Assembly: GCA_032988165.1 (NCBI GenBank)
Contig: JANTQF010000009.1
Span: 1 to 64,000, forward strand
Length of the DNA stretch: 64,000 bases
Direction of reading: 5' to 3'
Source of the DNA: Emmonsiellopsis sp. PD_33
Taxonomy: Eukaryota; Ascomycota; Eurotiomycetes; Onygenales; Ajellomycetaceae
The translations under genes and the position numbers were made by a program. Shown here piece by piece: positions 1 through 11,346 of the stretch (position 1 is the first letter of the stretch; every line of letters starts with the position of its first letter). The notes below the pieces were generated by a model, which was not told the DNA's origin, did no database searches, and was given only the letters and a program-made list of their open reading frames with translations.

Positions 1-623
1 TGTAGCGGACGGCGGCCAGGGTGGTGATGGCAGGGCAGACATGCGCAGATCTGGTGATTCCTAGGGCGTGAGGTCGTGGGGTTACGGCGTGTGGGAGGGG
101 GACATTGGGCGGATGTGGGGGGGGAGATGGTGGTGGTATTCGTAGTGGGGGTGGAGGCGGAGGTGGCGGGGGCTGTGGGGGAGGCGGAGGCGGCGGAGGA
201 GGTGACTGATTGAATTGGATGCAGGGCTGTGAATGGATGTTTTATTCGATATCTGACTACTTTCTCTGGTGGTTTATATTGGTTCCTATTTTCTGTCTCT
301 TTAAAGGCTGGGGGTTTGGCAATCCGCTTTATATTTTGAGAACGGCCATAGCAATGATAACCACCTTCCCAACTGCCAAAGACCTCCGTTATAGGATGTG
401 TGTAAATCGAGTAGAACGAATGGCATAGCGAGAAAAAAGTAAGATGATTTTTGTGATATCATTTCACTCAGTTTAGGCTATATTTAAATCTAAGCAGCTA
501 GACGCGAGACAAGACGGGATACAGAACACGGATGCAAGAAATGATATCAACAGTGAAAAGGAGGTGAAAAAACAGGAGGCGTAAGTTAGATAAAAAAAAC
601 ATTAAGTTGGCAATAACGGTTCT
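1..623. other. Left-edge non-coding region, 3' flank of the Arp3 gene
   Basis: No gene is supported here. Bases about 100-205 are strongly G-rich on the + strand. On the minus strand this gives a short open Ser/Thr/Pro-rich frame running off the left edge, which could belong to a gene outside the window, but no convincing start or homology is visible. The rest is AT-rich and suits the 3' flank of the minus-strand Arp3 gene that ends at 624. Confidence 0.4.
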
Positions 624-2191
624 TTACGTGCTTCCTGGTCCGCCAAGAAGGGCGAATCTTCTCACAATGCTGGGCCCAATCTCGTCGTATTCGGCCTAGG
701 GTGGTTAAAAGGTTAGCTACGTGGCAGGAACGAGGACATGGTTGTAAATGGCTTACCTTGGTATGACAATAGCTGCGGAACTCTGGTGTTTGTCCAAGCA
801 AGCTGCCTCCAAACCATGGGCCATGTCGCTGCCGCTTGTGCGTGATAACCTGGACATCAAGACCGCCGCTGCGGGCTCCACCACTACGAGCTTCGGATGC
901 GCGAATCCGGGCATCTACCAGGTGCTTAATATCGCGTTGCAGACGGCGTCCAAAGTCCTTGTATAGGGTTGAGCCTCCGGAAAGGACGATATTCTTATAC
1001 AGGCCTCTTCGAACGTCGATAGGGGAGGATTGGATAACACCATCCACGACAGTGGGGAGAGGGGTCAGGAAGTCGGACGAGTATATTTCGGGGTTGAAGA
1101 AGATTTCGGGGGCAAGGAAACGCTCGTATCCAATGTCAATGCTGACGCTTCGTCCGTTTGGAGACGTAACAGTATGTTTCAGGAACCGATCGGGTTCTCT
1201 ATCGTAGCGGGCAAATTCCTTAACGATATCTGGGCAGACGTAGCAGTATTCCTCCTTCACCTTTTCCGCGGTTTTCATTGAACTGTCCGCCTCTTGTCGC
1301 TCTCGAAGTAGGTTCTGCACGAAATGCGTGATATCTCGCCCAGCAATTGGTATACTTTTGATAGACGACCCAATAACGTATCCTTCAGCGACTGGAATGA
1401 CGTGGGTGACACCATCACCGGAATCAATGACGGTACCGGTCAGAGAGCGGTCGGTGACTTTCGAGGAGGTCCACGAGGCCGCGAGAGCAAGAACAGCCTG
1501 GACGGCGATATATAGACCGGCGCAATTAAACGACTCGAAGAAGATCTCTGCAGTATTCTCTCGGTTCTCTGGGGGGTTCAGTGGCTAATGGGACCAATTA
1601 GCAATGTAAAATACATGGTAACAAGGGTGCGCAGGGGTGCATACAGGCTCGGTAAGCAAGAAGTAGTGATCTTCGGGCTCGACCCGGAGGTACTTAAAGA
1701 TGGAGTTCGACCAGAACCGTTCCATATGATCCCAGTTCTCGATTTGACCATGACGAATCGGATAGCTGACGCCGTAACCAGGGCCACCTCCTGCGCTGAT
1801 TGCCTCGTCTCCAATAAAATAATCCAGATCTTCCGTCCCCCGCTTTGCGGACAATTGTGAACCTGGCCCAGCACCGCCGGAAAGGAAGGAAGGCTTGTTT
1901 CCAACGGCAGGTCGGCCGGAGCCTGTTCCGCCTCCTACGCCGCCAGCGGACTTGGTTGCAATCGCAGTGGGAAAAACAAAGGATGGAGAATCGTTGCCGG
2001 CGAACCCTATGTAGTGCCGTCAGCCTAGATCTAAGTTGGGGAAATAACACGCAACGCAATTGAGTTGTGCATACCAAGTTTGGAGAACCCGGTGCCGCTG
2101 GAAGAGCAAAAGGGTTAGTATAGAAACTCCATGATATATGATCCCGGGTGACGTACTTGTCCATGACAACGGCGGGAGTTTGGGCCGCCAT
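624..2191 (-). CDS. arp3: Actin-related protein 3 (Arp2/3 complex)
   Basis: Arp3 is a core subunit of the Arp2/3 complex, which nucleates branched actin filaments at endocytic patches and hyphal tips. The conserved protein can be followed through five exons. The first encodes [12 protein letters not shown], the next [13 protein letters not shown] (the actin-fold nucleotide loop), then a Gly-rich fungal insert, [17 protein letters not shown], the segment [20 protein letters not shown] that is diagnostic of Arp3, and [13 protein letters not shown] near the end. The last intron is 696-756; the final exon gives [17 protein letters not shown] and a stop at 624-626. Continuous open frames seen across the introns are misleading, because the donors GTACGT, GTATGC, GTATGC and GTAAGC with matching AG acceptors restore the family sequence. 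Length (about 440 residues) is normal. The ATG at 2189-2191 is chosen because translation from it matches the usual N-terminus. The identity is firm; exact internal exon ends are inferred by eye. Confidence 0.95.
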
Positions 2192-3286
2192 TGCGCGAGA
2201 GGTGGGGAGGTCGTGCGAGCGAGGGTGCTATAGGAAGTGGTAATTGGGGATTGTGGGAGATGGTATAGCTCGCAATGCGGGGGGCGTATAAGAGAGACAC
2301 AAATCACGCCAGTCGCGGAGGAAGACAGGCCAGCATCGCGGGGAGAGAGAGGTTGTGGTGTGGGATGAGGTCTCGCAGGTTGCCGGATTGGGACATCAGC
2401 CTCCCCTCCGCCGATGTCACTGGACTCGGCGGATTAGATAAGCAGCACGTGATCTCGTTGCTTATGTAAACATTTTTCAACGTCGACTTCAACGTCGGGG
2501 GAAAAAAAGGAGGCAGAGACAAGAAACCGGAGTGCATTATTTACTCAATTAGCTGGCTTTGCAGAGTTGAATAGGGGTTGTTTGGCAAATCCATGCAGGC
2601 CATCATGTATTCCTCTTGCTGACTTCTCCTTCTCCCGCTTTATACCAGCTCTCAGCGCGGGAAACAATCACCGCCAGACAATCCCCAATGTGCCTTCTAT
2701 CAAGCCGCGAAAGGGTTGAGAATAATCCGCAGTCTCCATGTCCTTCTTCTGCTGTCCTGGATGGCTGTTTTGCTCTATCATCATCTCTCTTATCCGCGTC
2801 CTGGAGTCACTCGCTTCTCCGGTCTAGTCCGTTCCTCAGTCCGTTCTTTTATCCTACTCAGGAGTATCAGTCCTTTTTAGACTTTACCTAGAATCTCTAT
2901 TCTCGTTCTTCTCTATCAAATCTTCTAAACAGGCTGCAGCTACACGAGCAGGGTGTCATCGCCAGATCCAAGCTAAGAAGCCAGAAACCAGGTTGATGTG
3001 AGAGGTCAGTTGGGCCTGAACTGCTGCTTTGAACAAGGAGCAGTCATTTCTATATCCCATTACAGCTGCAGTGCTGGTTGGGTCTGTCGCTGTCGTCGCT
3101 GGGCATCATCCTGCTGGGGAGTGTGAACTGGTTTGTTGTCACTTCAAAGACACAACATTGCCCTCTCCCGTCCCAGGTGCTGCCCCCTCTCATTCTTTGG
3201 GGGAACCTGCACAAAACACCCCTTTGTCCTTATTTTTCTGCCTCCATCTTCCTCAATAGCTGCATCTATCCCATTCAGCCACAGCC
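2192..3286. promoter_or_regulatory. Divergent intergenic region between Arp3 and taspase-like gene
   Basis: Arp3 (-) and the threonine aspartase gene (+) are divergently transcribed from this 1.1-kb stretch. It contains a perfect 8-base inverted repeat (TCCGCCGA, 11-base spacer, TCGGCGGA) at 2407-2433, a CACGTG E-box near 2446, and a tandem 12-base repeat beginning TTCAACGTCG at 2476-2499. The right part is pyrimidine-rich like a fungal 5' leader. Short open frames at 2616-2891 and 3029-3512 show no family resemblance and are judged non-coding. Confidence 0.5.
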
Positions 3287-5255
3287 ATGGTCTCTCTTCC
3301 AAGGGAACAGCAACCCCAGGCCATCTCGGCCATCTTTATCCATGCCGGTGCAGGCTTCCATAGCTACCAAGCAGAGGCCACCCATCTTTGGGTCTGCAAC
3401 CAGTAAGTTCTCCGCTCCCTTGGCTGTTCAAATGAGCCAGAAGCACCATCTCATGGTTTTGTGCTACGGCTTACGGTTGCTAGGGCTGCGATGCTGGGAA
3501 TGGCTGTTTTGAGAGCTGGAGGTCGCGCGGTCGATGCAGTTGAGGTCGCGATCAAGTTTATGGAGGACCACGAAATTACAAATGCTGGGTATGGCAGCAA
3601 TCTCTCCGTCAATGGAACTGTGGAGTGCGACGCGACCATCGTCGACCATCTTGGGCGGAGTGGCGCAGTGGGTGCAGTCGAACGTGCGTAGAACGTCTTC
3701 TTGTTACAAACAATGCTCTAACGTGTTTGTCACAGATATAAAAAACCCTATTTCCCTTGCCCGGCTTGTCCTGGACGTTTCGACCAAGCCAATGTCTCTC
3801 AACAGAGTACCGCCTAACCTTCTTGTTGGCTCAGGGGCCACTGACTTTGCCTACGAAAACGGAATGCCTATCCTTCATGCTGACTTCCTTGTTTCGACGG
3901 GATCGCGCGAGCGTTGGTTACGCTGGAAACAGGATCTCGCCCAGGTGGAAACTGAAGATAACTCCGAACAAGGCAACCAAATGGGGACCCAGTACCAACG
4001 CCCTGGGCGTGAGCAATCAAACAGATCCCGTTTTGCCAGCCCCACCAGGCATACAACGGCGAAGTCTTGGTGGCGTTCAGCACCTGCAGCTAACGCCGCT
4101 TCAGGTTCTGATGGATCCGACGCGGTGGTATCCCCAGACCCCAGCTGCCGTCCTCACACCCGTATGTTTGATTCCAGCGTCAGAGAGTCTGATGATATGG
4201 ATATGGAATATGTAGATTTCAGTTCGGCCGGGCAAGAGACTACTCCACATCTCCCTGGCGGCACTGATGGTTCCCCTGATTCTTCCGAGACAAAGACTCT
4301 CAAAAGGCCAGGAAGCCCTTTGGCCTCGACTTCTGCTGAACCAGCTAGGCCAACTGCCCTGGGGTATACAGGACGTGCCATTCCACCGGAGCCTATTAAA
4401 AGCGACCCGGAAACTGACCCAGTCGAAGCGTGTCCCCAGCCAGGGCACAGTTTAGGTGCAGGCGACGATATTATCGACACAGTCGGCGCCATCGCTATTG
4501 ACTGCAACGGAAATATTGCTGCAGGATCCTCGTCCGGAGGAATCGGTATGAAACATAGCGGACGCACAGGCCCGGCAGCTCTAGTCGGTATCGGAACAGC
4601 CGTTATCCCAATCGACCCCAAAGACGAAGAACGCACTTGTGTTGCCGCTGTCACAAGCGGCACGGGCGAGCATATGGCCACCACTATGGCATCTAACGTG
4701 TGTGCAGAGCGGATATATTCAAGTACCCGAAAGGTGGCAGGCCAGCCAGGTGTTTTCGAAACGGTAAACGAAGACGAGGCGTTGGAAGCTATGATCGACG
4801 TAGATTTCATGCGTATGTACATTGCTTGAATCCATTTACCTGATCACTTCAACGCTGATTCTCATTTCTTCTGTAGGCCATCCAGGTGTCCTAAGCAGCC
4901 ACTGCCACGCTGCGATTGGGGTCATGGTCGTCAAAATGACCAAGGATGGCATTGCTTTCTACTTTGGCCATAATACGGATTCATTTGTATGTATCCCGGA
5001 GCTAGATAGCTCGACTTCAACCCCCAAGTGTAGCCAGCCCCTAACTATTCCTGCAGGCTCTTGCTTCGATGAACTCGACAGATACTGAACCGAAATGCCT
5101 CATGTCCCGCAGCAGAGGTAATGAAAAAGTGGCACAGGGAGGGCGCTACACCAAGCTCAATAGGTATGTGGTAGATTTACAGTTCAGGTCTGTCAGAGCA
5201 TACGTTACTGACAATTGTACTATTTTGTTCCCATAGGTACTCAACTGCTTCATAA
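3287..5255 (+). CDS. Threonine aspartase (taspase-1-like, asparaginase-2 family)
   Basis: This is an N-terminal nucleophile hydrolase of the asparaginase-2 family, made as a precursor that cuts itself before a catalytic Thr. The predicted protein starts MVSLPREQ at 3287, followed by FIHAGAGFHS, AVLRAGGRAVDAVEVAI and NAGYGSNLS, all typical of the alpha chain. The beta chain begins at DTVGAIAID; the Thr codon is at 4479-4481. Then come GSSSGGIGMKHSGR and AAVTSGTGEHMATTMAS, the oxyanion and substrate region, and SSHCHAAIGVMVVKM. Introns follow HLWVCNQ (donor near 3399), the VGAVE segment, VDFM, NTDSF and YTKLNR; the last short exon ends at TAA 5253-5255. Between the alpha chain and the catalytic Thr lies a long polar, low-complexity linker (about 3950-4450), longer than in classical asparaginases and closer to taspase 1. 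The natural substrate in this fungus is unknown. Confidence 0.85.
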
Positions 5256-6430
5256 AGCATCCGTTCTTGGAGCTCCTGAGACAGTTCAATGGCCTGCTAT
5301 TACGCAGGACTACGGGAGAGGATATTTGGCCAACTTGACCAGCCGAGGGCAACACTCGCTACCTAATCTAACCCACTCCTAGATCTATTTCTTCGGGATT
5401 TCTGATATATTCCACTCTAGACGAGCTTCGCAGCCAAATGAACAGCACGATCGGCGGGGGTCTCGCTCGTTTCCTAAATCTCGCACGCTCTCTATTGTCC
5501 GGCCTCGTTCAAGCGACATCCGTTTGCTTTTCTGTTTCCCTTGCCTTGGGTGTTTGCAATTCAGCCCCCGGCCACCACCAACGCCCCTCCCTTACTTGCC
5601 TGGTTTAGATTATGTCTTGCTCCGCGAGGCCGATTTTACCATAGCCTGTCCTTGTGTCCCCTTCCGCACCGCCCCGTTCGTCTCAAGCAGTCAGCCACTT
5701 AAAAAGAAGGATAATGTTCGTGCTCGATTGAATGGAAGCTGCGAGGAATCGGGAATCGGGACCCTCGAGATCGTTGAATGCCTGTTTGAAGGCCAAAGTC
5801 CTGAACAAGGTTGTCCATCCATGTTCTGCTCGGCCTTGTGGCCTGTTTGGAAGAGCTGATTGGTTTGTCCCTTATCTATTGATGTATTCCGCTTTTGTTC
5901 CCTGTTCATACCCTAAGTAGCCTTCCCTAGCTAGCTCGATATCCTAAGAATAATTTTGAATAATTTTTAATATTTTGGTAGGGTATTAAAAATACCCAGG
6001 CTAGGAGAGTAGATAGACGCATTTAGAAATGTAGGCTTTTGTTACATTCCGCTATGTGGAGGGGTAACTAACTGGCTCAACTCCGACCTCTCCATTCTTT
6101 CTTTGTCCCTGGTCCCTGGAAAAGCCAGCCCCTGAGGTCGATACTTCATGAACTGTAGTAACAATAATAAGAAGAAAAACGGGGGTTGGGGAAGGGAAAC
6201 GAATAGTAAAATATCTATTTCCCAGCCAACGCTTAGGAATAGGAATAGGAAGGTGATAAACAGCATAAACGCCATGCGCCCGCGCCTCCCCGCTCCGCTC
6301 CGCTCCGCTCCGTGCAGAATTGCAAAATCAGCGGAGTGTTTTGTTTAACCAGATAAAAGATAAAATACAATCAAAGGTAAACGCCTATAGATAACTACCA
6401 TAATTTACCCCCCAATAAAGAATATCATCA
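5256..6430. other. Intergenic region with a CGCTC pentamer repeat
   Basis: Both flanking genes end here (convergent 3' ends), so no promoter is expected. A run of the pentamer CGCTC lies at 6291-6312. An ATG at 5438-5440 opens a 56-codon frame with a hydrophobic stretch, and another open frame covers 5524-5859; neither shows a family motif or convincing splice partner. About 5940-6000 is AT-rich and may hold polyadenylation signals. Confidence 0.35.
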
Positions 6431-7708
6431 CTACATCGGCGTCCCCAACCCAGGCGTCGGCATCGGCGTCGGCGTCGCAGTTCCAGACGATACCCCTCCC
6501 CTCCCAGTAGTAACCCCCACCTTCTCCTTCTTCCTCTTCTTCCGCTTCACCGCCAACACCACCGGCTTCGCCCCGTACGCACCACCACCACTACTACTAC
6601 TCGCCAACCGCGTCCCGCACGTCAGACACGCGCCATCCCCCGGCGGCTCGCAGAAGATACTCAGGCAGATACTACACACAAAGCCGACGTCGACGACGCG
6701 GCGGTGGCAGAAGCAGGCGGCGCGGAAGTCCACGTCGGCGCCCGTGGGGAGGATGAGGTGGGTGCGTGCGCGCTGGTCTGGGAGGAAGGCGAGGAGGAGG
6801 GATTGGAGGAGGGCGGCGGGGGTTGGGGGTGGGGTTGGGGGGATGGAGAGGTAGATGCCCCGGGTTGCGTCGGAGGCTTGTTGGAGGAAGACGGCGTCGC
6901 CGGAGAGTTTGAGGATGTCGATTGGGATGGAGAGGCGTTGGCAGGCGAAGATGCTGTTCATTATTGGGATGTATTGGTGGGCGGAGGTGGTGGTGGAGGA
7001 GGTGGAGATTATTAGGATGCGCGAGGATAGGGGGGTGGATGGGGTGGCGGGGGTGGTGGTGGGGTGGTGGGTGCCGGGGGGAGGGGGGAGGGAGGAGGAG
7101 GAGGAGGGTGGGTGGGATGTGCTGGTGGTTGGGTCCGGGTTGGAGGTGCCGTGGGCTTCGGCGTGGGCGAGGGATTCGCGGTTTATATGGCTGAGGGCGA
7201 GGGTGAGGGCGCCGGCCATCATGGTCGAGGCGGTGGCGGAGATGTCGGAGGGCCGGGTGGTGGAGAGGAGGGCGGAGAGGTTGGCGGTTAGCTGTTCCTC
7301 GACGAGGCGGAAGGGCCGGTATTTGTTTGGCTGGTTGGGGTTGGGGTTAGGGGCGCCGTTCATGGCGATGTCGCCGTCGGGGTCTACATGCTGACGTTTT
7401 GGAGTCTGAGTCGGGGCCGGGTACAGCCAGGCAGCGTGGCGGCAGTGCGAGGCGACGACGGCGACCTTGTTGGCGTAGTTGCAGGCCAGATGGGCGTTGA
7501 TGAAGACGAGCAGGCTGGCGACGGCGGCGGACAGCGGCAGGGCGGGCTCGAGCTGGGCCCAGGCGTGGGGGTTGGTGTCGAGGATGACGGTGAGCAGGGC
7601 GGGCGAGGGGACTACAGGGGTTAGCTGGTGCAGTGTGTATAGGGGTCAGGAGAGGGACAGACTGCTGGCGGCGGCGTCGTAGTGGTCGGAGCCATCGACG
7701 GCGTTCAT
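6431..7708 (-). CDS. tfb4: TFIIH core subunit Tfb4 (p34/GTF2H3)
   Basis: Tfb4 is a structural subunit of the TFIIH core, which acts in transcription initiation and nucleotide excision repair and pairs with Ssl1/p44. The ATG at 7706-7708 gives MNAVDGSDHYD. A short intron (donor GTCTGT, acceptor TGTAG near 7622) joins it to a von Willebrand A-like segment: LLTVILDTNPHAW, LLVFINAHLACNYANKVAVVASH. The fold continues with RILIIS, YIPIMNSIFACQRLSIPIDI and TRGIYL. The C-terminus holds the family C4 zinc finger (CFCHRR, CSIC, CLTC at about residues 330-370), a basic patch KRKKRKKEK, and a Thr/Pro-rich tail ending at TAG 6431-6433. A Pro/Ser/Thr-rich insert after AEAHGTSN makes it longer than yeast Tfb4. 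The GC-rich opposite strand carries several spurious frames. The non-optimal donor makes the first splice slightly uncertain. Confidence 0.9.
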
Positions 7709-8663
7709 GGCGAGGAGATAGACGGCAGCAGGTTAGGGTGAGGGCATGGTAGTATCAAGGACCAGGATAGCGAGTGGGGGATGAGCTCAAGTAGCTGGAG
7801 GTGAGCTACGGTGGGGAGTAACTAGGGATGTGATGGACTGGAGTTAATTAATTAACAGTTGAAGTTGGATGTCGAGATACATAAATAGATGTTGACGCTG
7901 CTATTTAAATATTTCATCACAATCTGATGTTTGATCTGATAAATATTTCCCAATGAGGAAATCTCCGTCACATGCAGAAGATGCGATAAATATCCAAAGA
8001 CAAGAAATAATAGATAAAATATAATAATAAATATAAACATAATATAGAGATAGATATAAATTAAATAAATATAAACATAATGTCCGTAAAAACAAAAAAC
8101 AGAAAAAGCAAATCCGCTTATCGATGACTCTTTTCCATCGCATAATAAATACATAGATCTCGCATCACGCAAAACAAATCCAATATACCCCCCCTCTGCA
8201 AATAAATAAATAAATAAACACTTCTGCCCCGTCTTATCTCCATCTTGTCGTCTCCTTTGTCTGCTGCTGGCCGCTGTTGTGTGCCGTGAATAAACATATT
8301 CTTATTCTTATTCCTATCCTGTCCTTGGCTGCGGGACAAAGAAGACGAAATATCCCATATCAGCCAAATATTAATTCTGACTCTCAGCCAAACCTAACCT
8401 ACCAGACCGTTTGATCTGAACTCTGTCCATCCATCTGCCTTGGTCTGCGTGGCATTTCGTTTATCTGTTTAGACTTCCTCGACTTCATCCGCCGCTCTCC
8501 GCCCTGTATTTCCAATCCTCTCCGCCGCCACCGAACATATCAGACACCACACACCAGACACCAGACATCCCCCCCGACACCCTGCTCCGGACAGCCCAGC
8601 TCCCTCCGATCTCGTTCGCGGAGAGCTGAGAACACACACAGCCACAAAAGAAGCACCGCGTCC
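7709..8663. promoter_or_regulatory. AT-rich divergent region between tfb4 and the UCS chaperone gene
   Basis: The two flanking genes diverge here. The region is very AT-rich between 7850 and 8220, with runs of AAATA/TAAA (for example 8203-8220) and no credible gene. Toward the right it becomes C/T-rich, as fungal 5' leaders often are. Minus-strand frames at 7852-8339 are low-complexity. Confidence 0.4.
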
Positions 8664-11346
8664 ATGGTCTCTTCGCCCGACAATGAACGCGCCGAGCAGC
8701 TGGCCAGGGAGGCCGTCGAGCTGGTAGACGCCGGCCACAGAGAGGTATGTCTTCTAGGAGTAAATAAATAAATGAATATACTGCTTGACACTGCTAACCA
8801 AGTCAAACTGTCAGGCTGCCTCGCGCAACCTCCGCGAGGCCATCTCGCTCGCCCCGCACAACGACGCGATCAAGGCCGCCTTCAACCGCATCAGGGAGGA
8901 CGAGGAGACAACCCACCCGCTGGTCAACCTCTGTCGCCGCTATGCCGCCCGCCACAACGACGACGCTGGCCGTGAAGCCGCCGCCTACCTGCGCTCCGAC
9001 GGCCTGCAGCCTCCGCCCGAAGTCGCCCTCGACTGTCTCAAGCTCATCCTCGACCGCCCCGCCGCCAGCCTGTCCGATACCCAGGACCAGATCATCAGCG
9101 GCCTGGTCCGCCACAGCTCCCATGTCCAGCGCTATTTTGCTGCCCAGCTGCAGATCTCCGTCACCCAGTTCTTCGACGAGATCTACGACCGCGGCGACGA
9201 CGCCGTGGTCTGCTTGGACACGGTCGTGCTGGACACCGCCCTGTGGCAGTCCGAGAAGGTCCGCAGCCACTGTGAGAGCGAGCTGTTCCAGCTGTTCATT
9301 GCCAAGCTTATGGAGTCTGGCCATGATCTAGACGGCCGTTCCCTCAAGGGTATCTCCCGTCTGCTCGCCGTGGATGCCGACAGTCTGCAGCACCTGGTCG
9401 ACGAGGACGGCTTTGATGTCATTCTCTCCTCGCTGGATCTGAGACTGCCCGCTGATGTACGGAGCCAAGCTACGCTCGCCACAGCCAAGTACCTCGAAGC
9501 CGCCAAGGAGGACGGCCAGAAGCTGTTTTCCAACTTCCTTACTGCTCGTATTGCGAGGCAGCGGAATGACGACTTTGTCATTGCCTTTTCCGCCGCTGCT
9601 GCTGTCTTCCCCATCATCCCCGCAATGACCGCAACCCTGTTCTTGACGGATGGGTTTATTCAGTCTCTGGTCCCCCTTCTAGACCGCAAGCGCAAGGGCA
9701 GCATGGTTGAACGCGCCGTTTTGGAGCTGTTCAACGCTGCCTGTATCGACAAGCAGTGCCGTGAAGCCATCGACAAATACTGCGGAGAGTGGCTCTCCGA
9801 CACTCTAACCAACGGCACAGACGACAGCTCGGAGCTGGCAGCGGTGATCCTGGCCAAGATACGGGCCTCCGAGAACGGGACCGAGAAACCCGGCTCTCGC
9901 GTGCAGGAAGAATCAGGTAGCTCCCATGATCTTGTTGAGCGCTTTAAGAACCTATTGGCTAAGCGGCCGCAGGACGGAGACTTCCATCATCCTATTGAAG
10001 GCCTGGCCTACTCGTCTATCAAGCCGGACGTCAAGGAGCAGCTGTCCGCCAAGGGGTCGACGTTTCCATCCGATCTAATTGCTATCATGAAGAAAAATAC
10101 CAAGGACTCGTCTCTTATTTACGGCGGGCTCATGGTTATCTGGAATCTCACCAAATACCGCCCCAATCTGTCCGAAGAGCAGAAGAAGATATCCGAATTA
10201 CGTGCCTACGCGAATGTCTCGACATCTAAACCCACCGGTCCAGATCCCCTGGACGATGACGACCACGTCAGGGAGCGCTGTATAGCCGTCATCGACGCAG
10301 GCGTCATGCCCCTGCTGATCGAATGCAGCAAAGCCAACACGGGCTCCGTGCAAGACCTCACCTGCAAAATCCTCCTCGCACTATCCAAATACCCCAAAAC
10401 CCGCGGAAAACTCGCCCAACAAGGCGCGGTCAAACTCCTCCTCTCCATCCTCAACACACACCCAACCACCTCACCAACAGAACGCGCCCAAACAGCCGCC
10501 CACGCCCTCGCCCGCATCCTCATCTCCGTAAACCCCGCGCACATCTTCCCCGCCACCGGCTTCCCCCAAATAACCTCCGCCATCCGCCCCCTCCTCACCC
10601 TCCTCACCCCGCACCAATCCACCACCACCCAACAACCCAACCCCGCCCCCCTCTCCATGGACACCCCCCTCGACCTCCTCCCAACCTTCGAATCCCTCCT
10701 CGCCCTAACCAACCTCGCCAGCTCGCCCGACCCCACCGCCCCAACCACCATCACCCGCCTCGCCTTCGACACAATCTACGACAACCTCCTCCTCTCCTCA
10801 CACACATACATCCAACGCGCCGCCACCGAGCTCCTCTGCAACCTCACCACGTGTCCACAGGGCATCGCCAAGTTCGCCGACGGCTCGCCGCGCGCGGCGA
10901 ATCGGTTGCATGTGCTGCTGGCGCTGGCGGATGTGGAGGATGGGCCCACGCGGCGCGCGGCGGGCGGGGCGCTGGCGATGCTGACGGAGTATGAGAGCGT
11001 GGTGGAGGCGGTGGTGGGGAGGAGGGGCGGGGTGGGGGTTTTGGTGGGGTTTTGTCGCGGTGGGAAAGCGCCGGCTACGGATGAGAATGGAGATGGAGAT
11101 GGAGGGGAAGCGGGTGAAGGTGAAGGTGAAGAAGGTGAACGGCCCAGCGAGGAGATGGTCCATCGGGGTCTCGTTTGTATTCGGAACATGGTATATGCGG
11201 ATGGGAGGGTCGGGGAGAGGGCGAGAGAGGTGCTGAGGGGGCTGGGGGCGGTGGAGGTGTTGAAGAAGTGTCTGCTTGAGGGGGGTTATGGGGAGGGGGT
11301 GTTGAGGGTGGGTGTTGAGGCGGTTCAGGGGTTGGTTGGGTCGTGA
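8664..11346 (+). CDS. UCS-domain myosin chaperone (She4/Cro1/UNC-45 type)
   Basis: Proteins of this family fold and stabilise myosin motor heads; in fungi (She4, Rng3, Cro1) they are needed for actin organisation, endocytosis and septation. Exon 1 (8664-8744) encodes 27 residues from MVSSPDNERAEQLAREAVEL; the intron ends at 8814 and exon 2 runs to TGA 11344-11346, giving about 870 residues. The N-terminus (EAASRNLREAISLAPHNDAI) looks like a degenerate TPR, and the body is a long armadillo-like helical solenoid, e.g. AVIDAGVMPLLIECSKANTGSVQ and CKILLALSKYPKTRGKLAQQGAVK. A Gly/Glu/Asp-rich loop (about residues 770-800) interrupts the last repeats before VHRGLVCIRNM. The second half is GC-rich with C-ending codons, so the opposite strand shows false frames. 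The start was chosen because the spliced first exon continues the helix of exon 2. Confidence 0.88.

Noticed and set aside
2616..3512. Several + strand frames before the aspartase gene
   Set aside because: They are short, without motifs, and overlap the aspartase first exon in another frame; more likely promoter and 5' leader.
5524..5859. 111-codon frame between the aspartase and tfb4
   Set aside because: No domain, signal peptide or conserved segment; it lies between convergent 3' ends.
10323..10994. Long His/Pro/Arg-rich frame overlapping the UCS chaperone gene
   Set aside because: It is a shifted-frame shadow of C-rich codons in a well-supported gene; its composition is nearly all His, Pro and Arg.
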